The position numbers were made by a program, and so were the translations under genes. A DNA stretch of 9,544 bases from NCBI GenBank assembly GCA_902473545.1, contig CABRSG010000077.1, positions 1 through 9,544 on the forward strand. The letters are read 5' to 3'. Below, piece after piece: positions 1-5,335 of this stretch. This stretch comes from an uncultured Lachnospiraceae bacterium (GTDB taxonomy: Bacteria > Bacillota > Clostridia > Lachnospirales > Lachnospiraceae). Position 1 is the stretch's first letter; the number at the start of each line of letters is the position of its first letter. The notes under the pieces are model-generated. The model was given only the letters and a program-made list of their open reading frames with translations. It did no database searches and had not been told where the DNA came from.

Positions 1-2
1 TT

Positions 3-1130
3 TCCTCTCCGGGGCGCACGGAGATCGGCGGCAACCATACCGACCACAATCATGGAAAGGTGCTTGCAGGCAGTGTTAACCAGGACTGCATCTGTGCGGC
101 GCGCAAAAATGATTCCAATCAGATACATATTATCAGCGAGACGTTTCATCAGGATTTTGTCATTGATCTGGACAAGCTGGAGCCGGATGCAAAGACCACC
201 GGCACGGTGCCGCTGATCAAGGGGATTCTTGCCGGCTTTAAGGAGAGAGGATTTGCGGTAGGCGGCTTTGACGCGTTCACCACAAGCAATGTGATCAGCG
301 CGGCGGGCGTCAGCTCCTCGGCGTCCTTTGAAATGCTGATCTGTTCGATATTGAATTATTTCTTTAATGATAATAAAATGACCGTCACCAACTATGCACA
401 TGCGGGACGCTATGCGGAAAATGTCTATTGGAAAAAGGCGTCCGGACTGCTTGACCAGATGGCGTGCGCGTGCGGCGGCGTTGTGACGATTGATTTTGCA
501 GATAACGAGAATCCGAAGGTGGAAAAGATTGATTTCAGTCTTGATGCGATCGGCTGTGACCTTCTGATCGTCAATACCGGAAAAGGTCACGCCAACATGA
601 GCGACGAGTATTCTGCAGTTCCGGTGGAGATGAAAAAGGCGGCTGCCTATTTTGGAAAAGAAGTCCTGGCGGAAGTACCGTATGAGAAATTCATGGAAGA
701 GATTCCGCGTCTGCGCACTGCGCTTGGCGACCGCTGCGTGATGCGCGCGCTGCATTTCTACAGTGAAAATGCCCGCGTGGACGAGGAAGTGGCAGCGTTA
801 AAGGAAAAACGTTACGACGACTTCCTGCATCTGATCTGTGAGTCCGGCGATTCCTCCTGGAAGTGGCTGCAGAATTGCTACTGCATTGAGACGCCGCAGG
901 AGCAGGCAATCTGCGTGGCGCTTGCCATGACGGAGCTGTACCGCCGGAGTAAAGGCATCAAAAAGAGCGCCTGCCGTATCCACGGCGGCGGCTTTGCCGG
1001 GGTGATCATGGTGATACTTCCGAAGGAGTATACAGACGACTTTACAAAATATATTGAAGAAAAATTAAACGACAAGTGCGTTTACAAAATGACGATCCGC
1101 AAATACGGCGCGATCCATATGGAACTGTAA
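3..1130 (+). CDS. galK: Galactokinase, 5'-truncated by the window edge
   Basis: Cytoplasmic GHMP-family kinase that phosphorylates galactose to galactose-1-phosphate, the entry step of the Leloir pathway. The reading frame is open from the first bases, so the N-terminus (perhaps 45-55 residues, judged from usual family length) is missing; 375 residues and the TAA stop are present. The galactokinase signature GRTEIGGNHTDHNHG is at local residues 5-19, the ATP-binding GHMP motif GVSSSAS at about 102-108 and the C-terminal glycine motif IHGGGFAGV at about 326-334. An in-frame GTG at 60 is not the start, because the signature lies upstream of it. The spacing of all three motifs fits an intact enzyme. 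No clear plus-strand terminator follows: the hairpin after the stop has its T-run on the other side. A galT or other Leloir gene may lie upstream, outside the window. Confidence 0.95.
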   Translation, partial: SSPGRTEIGGNHTDHNHGKVLAGSVNQDCICAARKNDSNQIHIISETFHQDFVIDLDKLEPDAKTTGTVPLIKGILAGFKERGFAVGGFDAFTTSNVISAAGVSSSASFEMLICSILNYFFNDNKMTVTNYAHAGRYAENVYWKKASGLLDQMACACGGVVTIDFADNENPKVEKIDFSLDAIGCDLLIVNTGKGHANMSDEYSAVPVEMKKAAAYFGKEVLAEVPYEKFMEEIPRLRTALGDRCVMRALHFYSENARVDEEVAALKEKRYDDFLHLICESGDSSWKWLQNCYCIETPQEQAICVALAMTELYRRSKGIKKSACRIHGGGFAGVIMVILPKEYTDDFTKYIEEKLNDKCVYKMTIRKYGAIHMEL

Positions 1131-1181
1131 AAAACAGGGGCTGTGAAAAAATGGGATAAGAATTCCAAGGATTCACAGCCC
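1129..1181 (-). terminator. Intrinsic terminator of the minus-strand remnant gene
   Basis: A perfect 10-bp inverted repeat, GGGCTGTGAA (1138-1147) and TTCACAGCCC (1172-1181), encloses a 24-nt loop. Read on the minus strand, the stem is followed by CTG and then six T (1134-1129). That is the order of a rho-independent terminator for transcription coming from 1204-1623. The T-run is the complement of the galK stop codon and the A bases after it. On the plus strand no T-run directly follows the stem, so any role in ending galK transcription is weaker. Confidence 0.7.
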
Positions 1182-1203
1182 AGCCTTTAGACTACAATTT
1201 TTG

Positions 1204-1623
1204 TTATTTCACCGTATCTGAAAAATCAGACTGGACAACCTGAAACGAAAAAACGATATCACATACATCTGCATTTCCTTCCACGGGAAAACCACCGTTT
1301 CCGCAGCCACGCGCCACAGCTCCTCTTTATCGTCACTGAAGCCATCCTCCGCAGGCTTATCATAAGGTACTATCTGCTCCTTTGTAATTTCTGCGCTCTC
1401 ATAGACGGCTTCTCTTGTCTTCAGCAGTAAATCACTCAAATCTGCGGCACAAAATTCACGGATACCTTCTTCTTGCATATTTTCTGTTTCCGGCTGGCCG
1501 GACGCGCAGACATTGCCGTCTATAACAATTTTCCGTAACATCAATACTATACTGCTCTAAGGCGCTGGTGACAATATCATAACTTTTATTTTTTTGTACC
1601 TTATAATTTGCAGTCTCAACCAT
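1204..1623 (-). pseudogene. Degenerate hypothetical gene with two compensating frameshifts
   Basis: I do not recognise the family. From an ATG at 1623 the frame reads MVETANYKVQKNKSYDIVTS and on to SALEQYSIDVTEN, then hits a TGA. A second frame takes over near an AAAA run around 1527-1531 and carries protein-like sequence (VIDGNVCASGQPETEN, LLLKTREAVYESAEITKEQ, IVPYDKPAEDGFSDDKEELW). Near 1275-1285 the natural reading returns to the first frame (GNADVCDIVFSFQVVQSDFS) and stops at TAA 1206-1204. The start and end frames coincide, so the ancestral gene would be about 139 codons. The middle frame alone gives an open frame at 1209-1544, but with a TTG start and an unnatural C-terminus. No Shine-Dalgarno sequence precedes 1623 and an in-frame TAG sits directly upstream, so the 5' end may also be lost. 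The terminator at 1129-1181 suits this gene. A sequencing error is the main alternative. Confidence 0.5.
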
Positions 1624-1630
1624 CTATGAA

Positions 1631-1672
1631 AACAAAAAGGAGAAAACACACAAAGCAATGTCAGGTTTCTCC
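1631..1672 (-). terminator. Intrinsic terminator of the MFS transporter gene
   Basis: The arms GGAGAAA (1639-1645) and TTTCTCC (1666-1672) form a 7-bp stem with a 20-nt loop. On the minus strand the stem runs into TTTTTGTT (1638-1631). It starts only a few bases after the MFS stop codon at 1679-1677, which is the usual place for a terminator, and it separates the transporter from the remnant gene downstream. The stem is short and its loop large, so strength is uncertain. Confidence 0.65.
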
Positions 1673-1676
1673 CATC

Positions 1677-2978
1677 TCACCGGACATTTTTAAAGAGAGC
1701 TCTCGCCGGAAGCGCTGCCGCCAGGGATGCGGCTGCAGAAAAAAGGATCACAGCTTCCTCGAATCCGCGGCAGCGCTCAAAGAGGATTCCGTAAAGAGCA
1801 CATCCGAGCGGCTGCGCGCACATGGAAACGGTCATGATGACGGAAATCACCTTGCCAAGCAGAGCCTCCGGGGTTTCTGCCTGGACGAAGGAGAGCACCT
1901 GTATCGTAAATACGGAACACAGCGCCATTAGAAGGAAACAGCAGACAACCAGAACCGCATAGGTGAAAAGCGCGGATGGCGAGAGCATTACGGCAATTCC
2001 CATCGGGAAAATAAGCGCGGCGGCAAAGATGAGCAGATTTCCGGCATATTGGATACCGCTCTGTCCGCTTTGCGCCTGCATGGCGTTCGGATCGCAGGAT
2101 ATTCGGGCGGATGCGGCAAGGCAGGAGGCAAAAATCCCGGCGCAGATACCGCCTGCCAGACCACCGGCCGCCAGCGCGCCCTCTGCGAAGCCGCAGAGCC
2201 GGTTTGCGAGAGACGCGGAGAAGGGCAGAACTTCTGTGACCAGATAGGGAAGCCCGACCGTAAGCATTGCGGATAAAAAGAAATTAATGGCGCAGACGAT
2301 CAGAAGACTCTTGCCGATCACGGTTTTTCTGCGAAAGATAAACGAGAGACTTTCGCCAAAATCCGTTCGAAGCATGGAAAGAAGTCTTTTCGTACGCTGC
2401 GGGCGTGTATATGGAATGTGAATAAAAAGCTCCATGACGGCGGAGAGCGCAAAGCAGACGGTGCAGAGCAATAGCAGAGGCTTCAGTCCACAGGCGCTGA
2501 AAAGGACGCCGCCAAGTGCCGGACCGAGCAGAGAGGCGAGGGAGTTGACGCTGTTGATAACAGCGTTTGCATGTATCAGATGCTCTGAACCGGCAAGCGC
2601 CGGGATAGCAGCCTGCACGGCCGGGCGGTATGCGCCTGCGATGCCGTACAGCGCCATGAGCACGACGGTAAGCAGGAGAACGGGATTCCCGGCGTCCATG
2701 AGAAGAAAAAGGACAAAAACCAGAGCGGAGGCGGAAAAATCAAGCGCGGCCATGATATTGCGCTTATTTACTCTGTCCGCGATGATGCCGCCGACAGGTG
2801 AGAGCAGGACGGAGGGGAGAAGGGCGCAGGCAGTCACCGTGCCGTACAGCTGTGCGGAGCCGGTCAGGTTTAAAAGATACAGCGGCAGCACGAAGCAGAG
2901 GGCGGCATTGCCGAACAGTGAGACAATTTGTCCGATGACCACAAGTGTAAAATCTTTGGAAAACAGGTTCTTTTTCAT
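1677..2978 (-). CDS. MFS efflux transporter, macrolide/drug-exporter type
   Basis: A 433-residue polytopic inner-membrane protein of the major facilitator superfamily, probably a proton-driven exporter of a drug or other toxic compound. About 12 hydrophobic segments are visible, and the loop between helices 2 and 3 carries the MFS motif A-like GGIIADRVNKR at residues 63-73. The overall look is that of the MefA-like/MFS_3 exporters; substrate cannot be read from sequence. I chose the ATG at 2978 because AGGAGG lies 6 nt upstream; an in-frame extension of 25 residues to 3053 would run through the tetR terminator and operator. Residues 289-312 form an unusually polar stretch between hydrophobic segments, rich in Gln, Ser and Asn, probably a long loop. 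It lies downstream of a TetR-family gene on the same strand, has its own operator-like palindrome, and is followed by a terminator. It is therefore likely induced when the repressor binds its ligand. Confidence 0.88.
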   Translation of the reverse strand: MKKNLFSKDFTLVVIGQIVSLFGNAALCFVLPLYLLNLTGSAQLYGTVTACALLPSVLLSPVGGIIADRVNKRNIMAALDFSASALVFVLFLLMDAGNPVLLLTVVLMALYGIAGAYRPAVQAAIPALAGSEHLIHANAVINSVNSLASLLGPALGGVLFSACGLKPLLLLCTVCFALSAVMELFIHIPYTRPQRTKRLLSMLRTDFGESLSFIFRRKTVIGKSLLIVCAINFFLSAMLTVGLPYLVTEVLPFSASLANRLCGFAEGALAAGGLAGGICAGIFASCLAASARISCDPNAMQAQSGQSGIQYAGNLLIFAAALIFPMGIAVMLSPSALFTYAVLVVCCFLLMALCSVFTIQVLSFVQAETPEALLGKVISVIMTVSMCAQPLGCALYGILFERCRGFEEAVILFSAAASLAAALPARALFKNVR

Positions 2979-2983
2979 AAATA

Positions 2984-2990
2984 TCCTCCT
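2984..2990 (-). promoter_or_regulatory. Ribosome binding site of the MFS gene
   Basis: AGGAGGA on the minus strand, 5-6 nt before the ATG at 2978. It is a near-perfect Shine-Dalgarno sequence and fixes the start at MKKNLFSKDF instead of the longer open frame. Confidence 0.85.
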
Positions 2991-2994
2991 TTTA

Positions 2995-3019
2995 ATACCG
3001 GTCGACGGTATGTATAATA
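2995..3019 (-). promoter_or_regulatory. TetR-type operator with weak promoter before the MFS gene
   Basis: The inverted repeat ATACCG (2995-3000), GTCGA, CGGTAT (3006-3011) lies between the tetR terminator and the MFS ribosome binding site. Read on the minus strand it begins ACATACCGT, the same as the palindrome in front of tetR (3758-3774). A possible -10 box, TATTAT, is at 3019-3014 on the minus strand, so the start of transcription would fall inside the palindrome. No good -35 box is visible 17 nt upstream, where the terminator stem lies. The operator call rests on the shared half-sites; the promoter call is weak. Confidence 0.6.
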
Positions 3020-3021
3020 GT

Positions 3022-3070
3022 AAAAAACTGCCACCTGTGTGGTTGCTGATCAAAACAGCCGCACAGGTGG
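3022..3070 (-). terminator. Intrinsic terminator of the tetR gene
   Basis: The arms CCGCACAGGTGG (3059-3070) and CCACCTGTGTGG (3031-3042) pair over 12 positions, with one G-T in place of a Watson-Crick pair. On the minus strand the second arm is followed by CAG and six T (3027-3022). It begins only 4 bp after the tetR stop codon. It implies that tetR and the MFS gene are mostly separate transcripts even though they share a strand. Confidence 0.85.
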
Positions 3071-3074
3071 AAAA

Positions 3075-3728
3075 TTATCGGTGTTCCTGGTAAATTGCAG
3101 ACAGCTCCTCCATGCGGTGCAGCATATCCCCGTCCACAACATGCAGCCCGATGCCGTCAAGAAGCTGCTGGAAGACCTTGAATTTATTGTGCGTTTTTTC
3201 CGCGGAATCGCCGAAGATCATGGGATTCAGCCAGAAGTTTGCAAGCAGCATAAGCATCTCGGAAAATTCCTCCGGATGCTCTGTCTGGATAGTACCGTCC
3301 GCAATGCCCTGCTCAATGATCGGCTGGATATAGTTGGGCGCGGAATCGTTCAGACTTCCGTCCAGAATCATAAAAAGCAGCTGCGGATTATCGCCGAAAT
3401 TCGGCGCGGCAGTAAACAGTTCGTTCTGCATGGGATTTGTGACAGATTCCTTAAAAAGCATTTTCAGCTTTTCTGCTCCGGTAAGCCCCTTGCGGTCGCG
3501 GATAGCGGCGAGCTGCGCGTTCGATTGTGCGGACAAACGATCGGTGACGGCGATCAGAATTTCTTCCTTTGATTTAAAATGGTGATAGATCGCGCCCTTA
3601 CTCAAGCCTCCAAGCTGGTCGATGATATCCTGGATGGACGTATGCTCATAGCCTTTCTGCATAAACAGGCGGTAAGCCGTGTCCAATATTAAATTTACTG
3701 TTTCTTCCGGGTGTTTATTTCTTGCCAT
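3075..3728 (-). CDS. TetR/AcrR-family transcriptional repressor
   Basis: A 217-residue cytoplasmic DNA-binding protein, typical length for the family. The N-terminal helix-turn-helix spans about residues 30-56 with the family pattern TSIQDIIDQLGGLSKGAIYH followed by HFKSKEE. The rest is a helical ligand-binding and dimerisation domain too variable to name a ligand. The ATG at 3728 is chosen because GAGGAA lies 6 nt upstream and the HTH sits at the expected distance from the start; the longer open frame to 3947 would run through the promoter. A consensus promoter and a 17-bp palindrome stand directly upstream, so it very probably represses itself. The related palindrome before the MFS gene makes that exporter its likely second target. 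Confidence 0.93.
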   Translation of the reverse strand: MARNKHPEETVNLILDTAYRLFMQKGYEHTSIQDIIDQLGGLSKGAIYHHFKSKEEILIAVTDRLSAQSNAQLAAIRDRKGLTGAEKLKMLFKESVTNPMQNELFTAAPNFGDNPQLLFMILDGSLNDSAPNYIQPIIEQGIADGTIQTEHPEEFSEMLMLLANFWLNPMIFGDSAEKTHNKFKVFQQLLDGIGLHVVDGDMLHRMEELSAIYQEHR

Positions 3729-3734
3729 AATGAC

Positions 3735-3740
3735 TTCCTC
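3735..3740 (-). promoter_or_regulatory. Ribosome binding site of tetR
   Basis: GAGGAA on the minus strand, 6 nt before the ATG at 3728. It decides the start of the repressor against the longer upstream open frame. Confidence 0.8.
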
Positions 3741-3757
3741 AGAAAATTTTTGCAAAA

Positions 3758-3774
3758 ACATACCGTTGGTATGT
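3758..3774. promoter_or_regulatory. Palindromic TetR operator, probable autoregulation site
   Basis: ACATACC, GTT, GGTATGT: a perfect 7-bp inverted repeat with a 3-bp centre. It lies just downstream of the -10 box of the tetR promoter, over the expected transcription start, where a bound repressor would block initiation. The form is typical of TetR-family operators. Half-sites recur at 2995-3011. Confidence 0.82.
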
Positions 3775-3776
3775 AA

Positions 3777-3805
3777 AGGATAGCACATGGAAATGCTACT
3801 GTCAA
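3777..3805 (-). promoter_or_regulatory. Sigma-70/SigA-type promoter of tetR
   Basis: On the minus strand TTGACA (3805-3800) and TATCCT (3782-3777) are separated by exactly 17 bp. The -35 box is perfect and the -10 box matches four of six positions. The operator starts 3 bp after the -10 box. Confidence 0.85.
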
Positions 3806-3870
3806 GTAAAGTTTGCACAATAAACAAAAAAATTATATGCAATTTGCTGTATAAAATTCCCATAAATGTT

Positions 3871-3899
3871 TTGACATTGAAAGAGAACATTGATAAAAT
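3871..3899 (+). promoter_or_regulatory. Sigma-70/SigA-type promoter of the surface-protein operon
   Basis: TTGACA (3871-3876) and TAAAAT (3894-3899) with exactly 17 bp between them, in AT-rich DNA. The predicted start near 3906 would give the gene at 4092 a leader of about 185 nt that contains the whole inverted-repeat region at 3921-4062. No copy of the TetR palindrome overlaps this promoter, so it is probably not under that repressor. Confidence 0.72.
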
Positions 3900-3920
3900 T
3901 AATGTAATTTTGAATTTTTC

Positions 3921-4062
3921 GTTACTGTTCACGCCAGCCTCAAACACCTGCTGTTTGAGGCGTGAGAACGTGATTCAGGTGTGAGCAAATCCCATTTGCG
4001 GAGCGAATTTTAAATGGATTTGCGAAGGTTGCTGTGAACGGAGTGAACATTAACAATTTTTT
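3921..4062 (+). promoter_or_regulatory. Structured leader or dispersed palindromic element
   Basis: This 142-bp stretch is dense in complementary segments. A hairpin of 10 perfect pairs joins 3937-3946 and 3952-3961 around the loop CCTGC; with a 4-nt bulge it extends to 14 pairs (TCACGCC 3929-3935 with GGCGTGA 3959-3965). The loop bases CCTG (3947-3950) complement CAGG (3976-3979), and the wider ACACCTG complements CAGGTGT (3976-3982), so a pseudoknot or switch is possible. A second stem joins 3985-3997 and 4012-4023 with one bulged C. The ends GTTACTGTTCAC (3921-3932) and GTGAACATTAAC (4043-4054) pair at 11 of 12 positions, and this competes with the base of the first hairpin. AATTTTTT follows at 4055-4062, which could make the outer stem an attenuator. 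GTGAAC also occurs twice, 9 nt apart. It may be a regulatory RNA leader or a repeat-family insertion; I recognise no named riboswitch. Confidence 0.5.
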
Positions 4063-4076
4063 GAAAACATCAGGCG

Positions 4077-4082
4077 AGGAGG
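4077..4082 (+). promoter_or_regulatory. Ribosome binding site of the secreted NPCBM-like protein
   Basis: AGGAGG with 9 nt to the ATG at 4092. A competing ATG at 4085 is too close and opens a frame without signal peptide or domain, so 4092 is the start. Confidence 0.8.
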
Positions 4083-4091
4083 AAATGGGTT

Positions 4092-5306
4092 ATGAAGCGA
4101 AAGAGACGGGGATTTTATGCAATTCTGTTTGCGGCCGGGCTTGTGCTGACGGGCGGCGCCGGAGTGCTGGCGGAGGAAACGGCAGCGGAGGGGGCTGCGG
4201 AGATTGGCGCGGCAGTACAGGAAGCAGGAGCAGACAGCAGCGCGGCGCAGGAAACGGATGCAGCGGATACGGTACAGAACCAGGTGCCGCATGTGCTGAC
4301 GCCGTATCAGACGAATAATTTCAGTCTGTGGGATAATGAACCGACGGAAGCGTTTTATATGATGGCGGCAGAGTATAAGCAGGGGCTGACGCCTGCAAAT
4401 TACGACAGCTACCGCCAGGCGCTCTACAATCTGGACGAGCGGTTTTCGAAGGTGACGATGGAAGTCGGACACATAGACGGCGAGCGGAACGGCAGTGCAA
4501 CGCTGTATATTTACAAAGACGGTGAGCTGGCGCAGACCGTACAGCTTGCAAGCGATATGATGACGCAGAAGCTGGAGCTGGATACGGCGGGTGTGAAACA
4601 GCTGCGCCTGGATCAGGAGGGCGGCGATGCGGCATATGGCTACGCGAATGTGACAGGCTTCGGCGGGCATAATTTTGTGGCGGAAATGACACAGGTTGTT
4701 TCGGTGTTCAGCGACGGCGTTTACACCTACACCTGCAAAGACTGCGGATATTCCTACGGCGAGACGATCCCGGAGCAGAGCGCGTGCGTGCCGTATCTGA
4801 CGCCGTATCAGGCAACAAATCTGTATTCGCTTGAGGAAACGGAGGACACGCAGGATTGCTTCTATGTGATGGGCAAGGCGTATTATAAAGGAGCGATCCC
4901 GCAGAACTACGATTCGAAGCGGGAGGCACTCTACAATCTGGGTCAGAAATACAACAGCGTTACCTTTACAGTCGGGCATCAGGACAATGAGCGGAACGGA
5001 GGCGCTTTGCTGCGCGTATTTGGTGACGGCAATCTGATGAAGGAGATGGAGCTGACGAAGGATATGCTGAACCAGACCATCACGATCAATACGGTCGGGG
5101 TCACGCAGCTGAAGATTTCCTATGAGGGCGGCGACAGCAATTATGCGATTTTTGATATGAGCTATGAATCAGCAGAGACGTGGGAGCATAATTTCCAGAA
5201 GGAAGTGCTGCTTGAGGCGACGGTCGGGCAGACGGGTATCTCCACATATACCTGTGTGAACTGTGGTTCCTCCTACACGGAGATCATTCCGGCGGTGGAT
5301 GAATAA
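4092..5306 (+). CDS. Secreted protein with two NPCBM-like units and Cys-x2-Cys tails
   Basis: A 404-residue exported protein of unknown exact role, probably carbohydrate binding. A Sec signal peptide covers residues 1-27 (basic KRKRR, hydrophobic core, likely cleavage after VLA). An Ala/Glu-rich low-complexity stretch follows to about 65. Two homologous units then span about 68-229 and 235-400. Each opens LTPYQ, has NYDS, ALYNL, VGH-x-D-x-ERNG, a DG turn and a GV-x-QL strand, and ends in EGGD. This pattern resembles NPCBM (novel putative carbohydrate-binding module) domains. Each unit closes with an aromatic/Cys tail: TYTCKDCGYSYGETIP (C215, C218) and TYTCVNCGSSYTEIIP (C388, C391), like small Cys-x2-Cys motifs in other clostridial surface proteins. 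There is no LPXTG motif and no C-terminal membrane helix, so it may be free or bind a partner. It is followed after 29 bp by the large lectin gene and shares its module type. The NPCBM assignment is by eye. Confidence 0.85.
   Translation: MKRKRRGFYAILFAAGLVLTGGAGVLAEETAAEGAAEIGAAVQEAGADSSAAQETDAADTVQNQVPHVLTPYQTNNFSLWDNEPTEAFYMMAAEYKQGLTPANYDSYRQALYNLDERFSKVTMEVGHIDGERNGSATLYIYKDGELAQTVQLASDMMTQKLELDTAGVKQLRLDQEGGDAAYGYANVTGFGGHNFVAEMTQVVSVFSDGVYTYTCKDCGYSYGETIPEQSACVPYLTPYQATNLYSLEETEDTQDCFYVMGKAYYKGAIPQNYDSKREALYNLGQKYNSVTFTVGHQDNERNGGALLRVFGDGNLMKEMELTKDMLNQTITINTVGVTQLKISYEGGDSNYAIFDMSYESAETWEHNFQKEVLLEATVGQTGISTYTCVNCGSSYTEIIPAVDE
4293..5291 (+). repeat. Tandem duplication of an about 165-residue NPCBM-like unit
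   Basis: Unit 1 is about 4293-4778 and unit 2 about 4794-5291. Shared positions include LTPYQ, FY-x-M, the NYDS-x-R-x-ALYNL segment, VGH-x-D-x-ERNG, GV-x-QL, EGGD and the terminal Cys-x2-Cys. The protein copies have diverged well beyond simple recent duplication. Confidence 0.85.
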
Positions 5307-5335
5307 AGCGACAGCAGAAGAGAGGGAGGAAAGCG

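Noticed and set aside
60..62. GTG as the start of the galactokinase
   Set aside because: The conserved GRTEIGGNHTDHNHG signature lies upstream in the same frame, so the gene begins before the window.
2434..3093. A 219-residue open frame on the plus strand
   Set aside because: It is antisense to the MFS gene and crosses its promoter and the tetR terminator; no domain or ribosome binding site is visible.
3921..4062. CRISPR array or insertion-sequence end
   Set aside because: There are no regularly spaced direct repeats, no transposase gene, and no clear target-site duplication outside the inverted arms.
4034..4318. An open frame of 94 residues overlapping the start of the secreted protein gene
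   Set aside because: It is Gly/Arg/Ala-rich with no signal or domain and lies in another frame over the real signal peptide.
4050..4979. A 309-residue open frame on the minus strand
   Set aside because: It is antisense to the signal-peptide protein and would run through the structured leader. Its composition is typical of a shadow of GC-biased codons.
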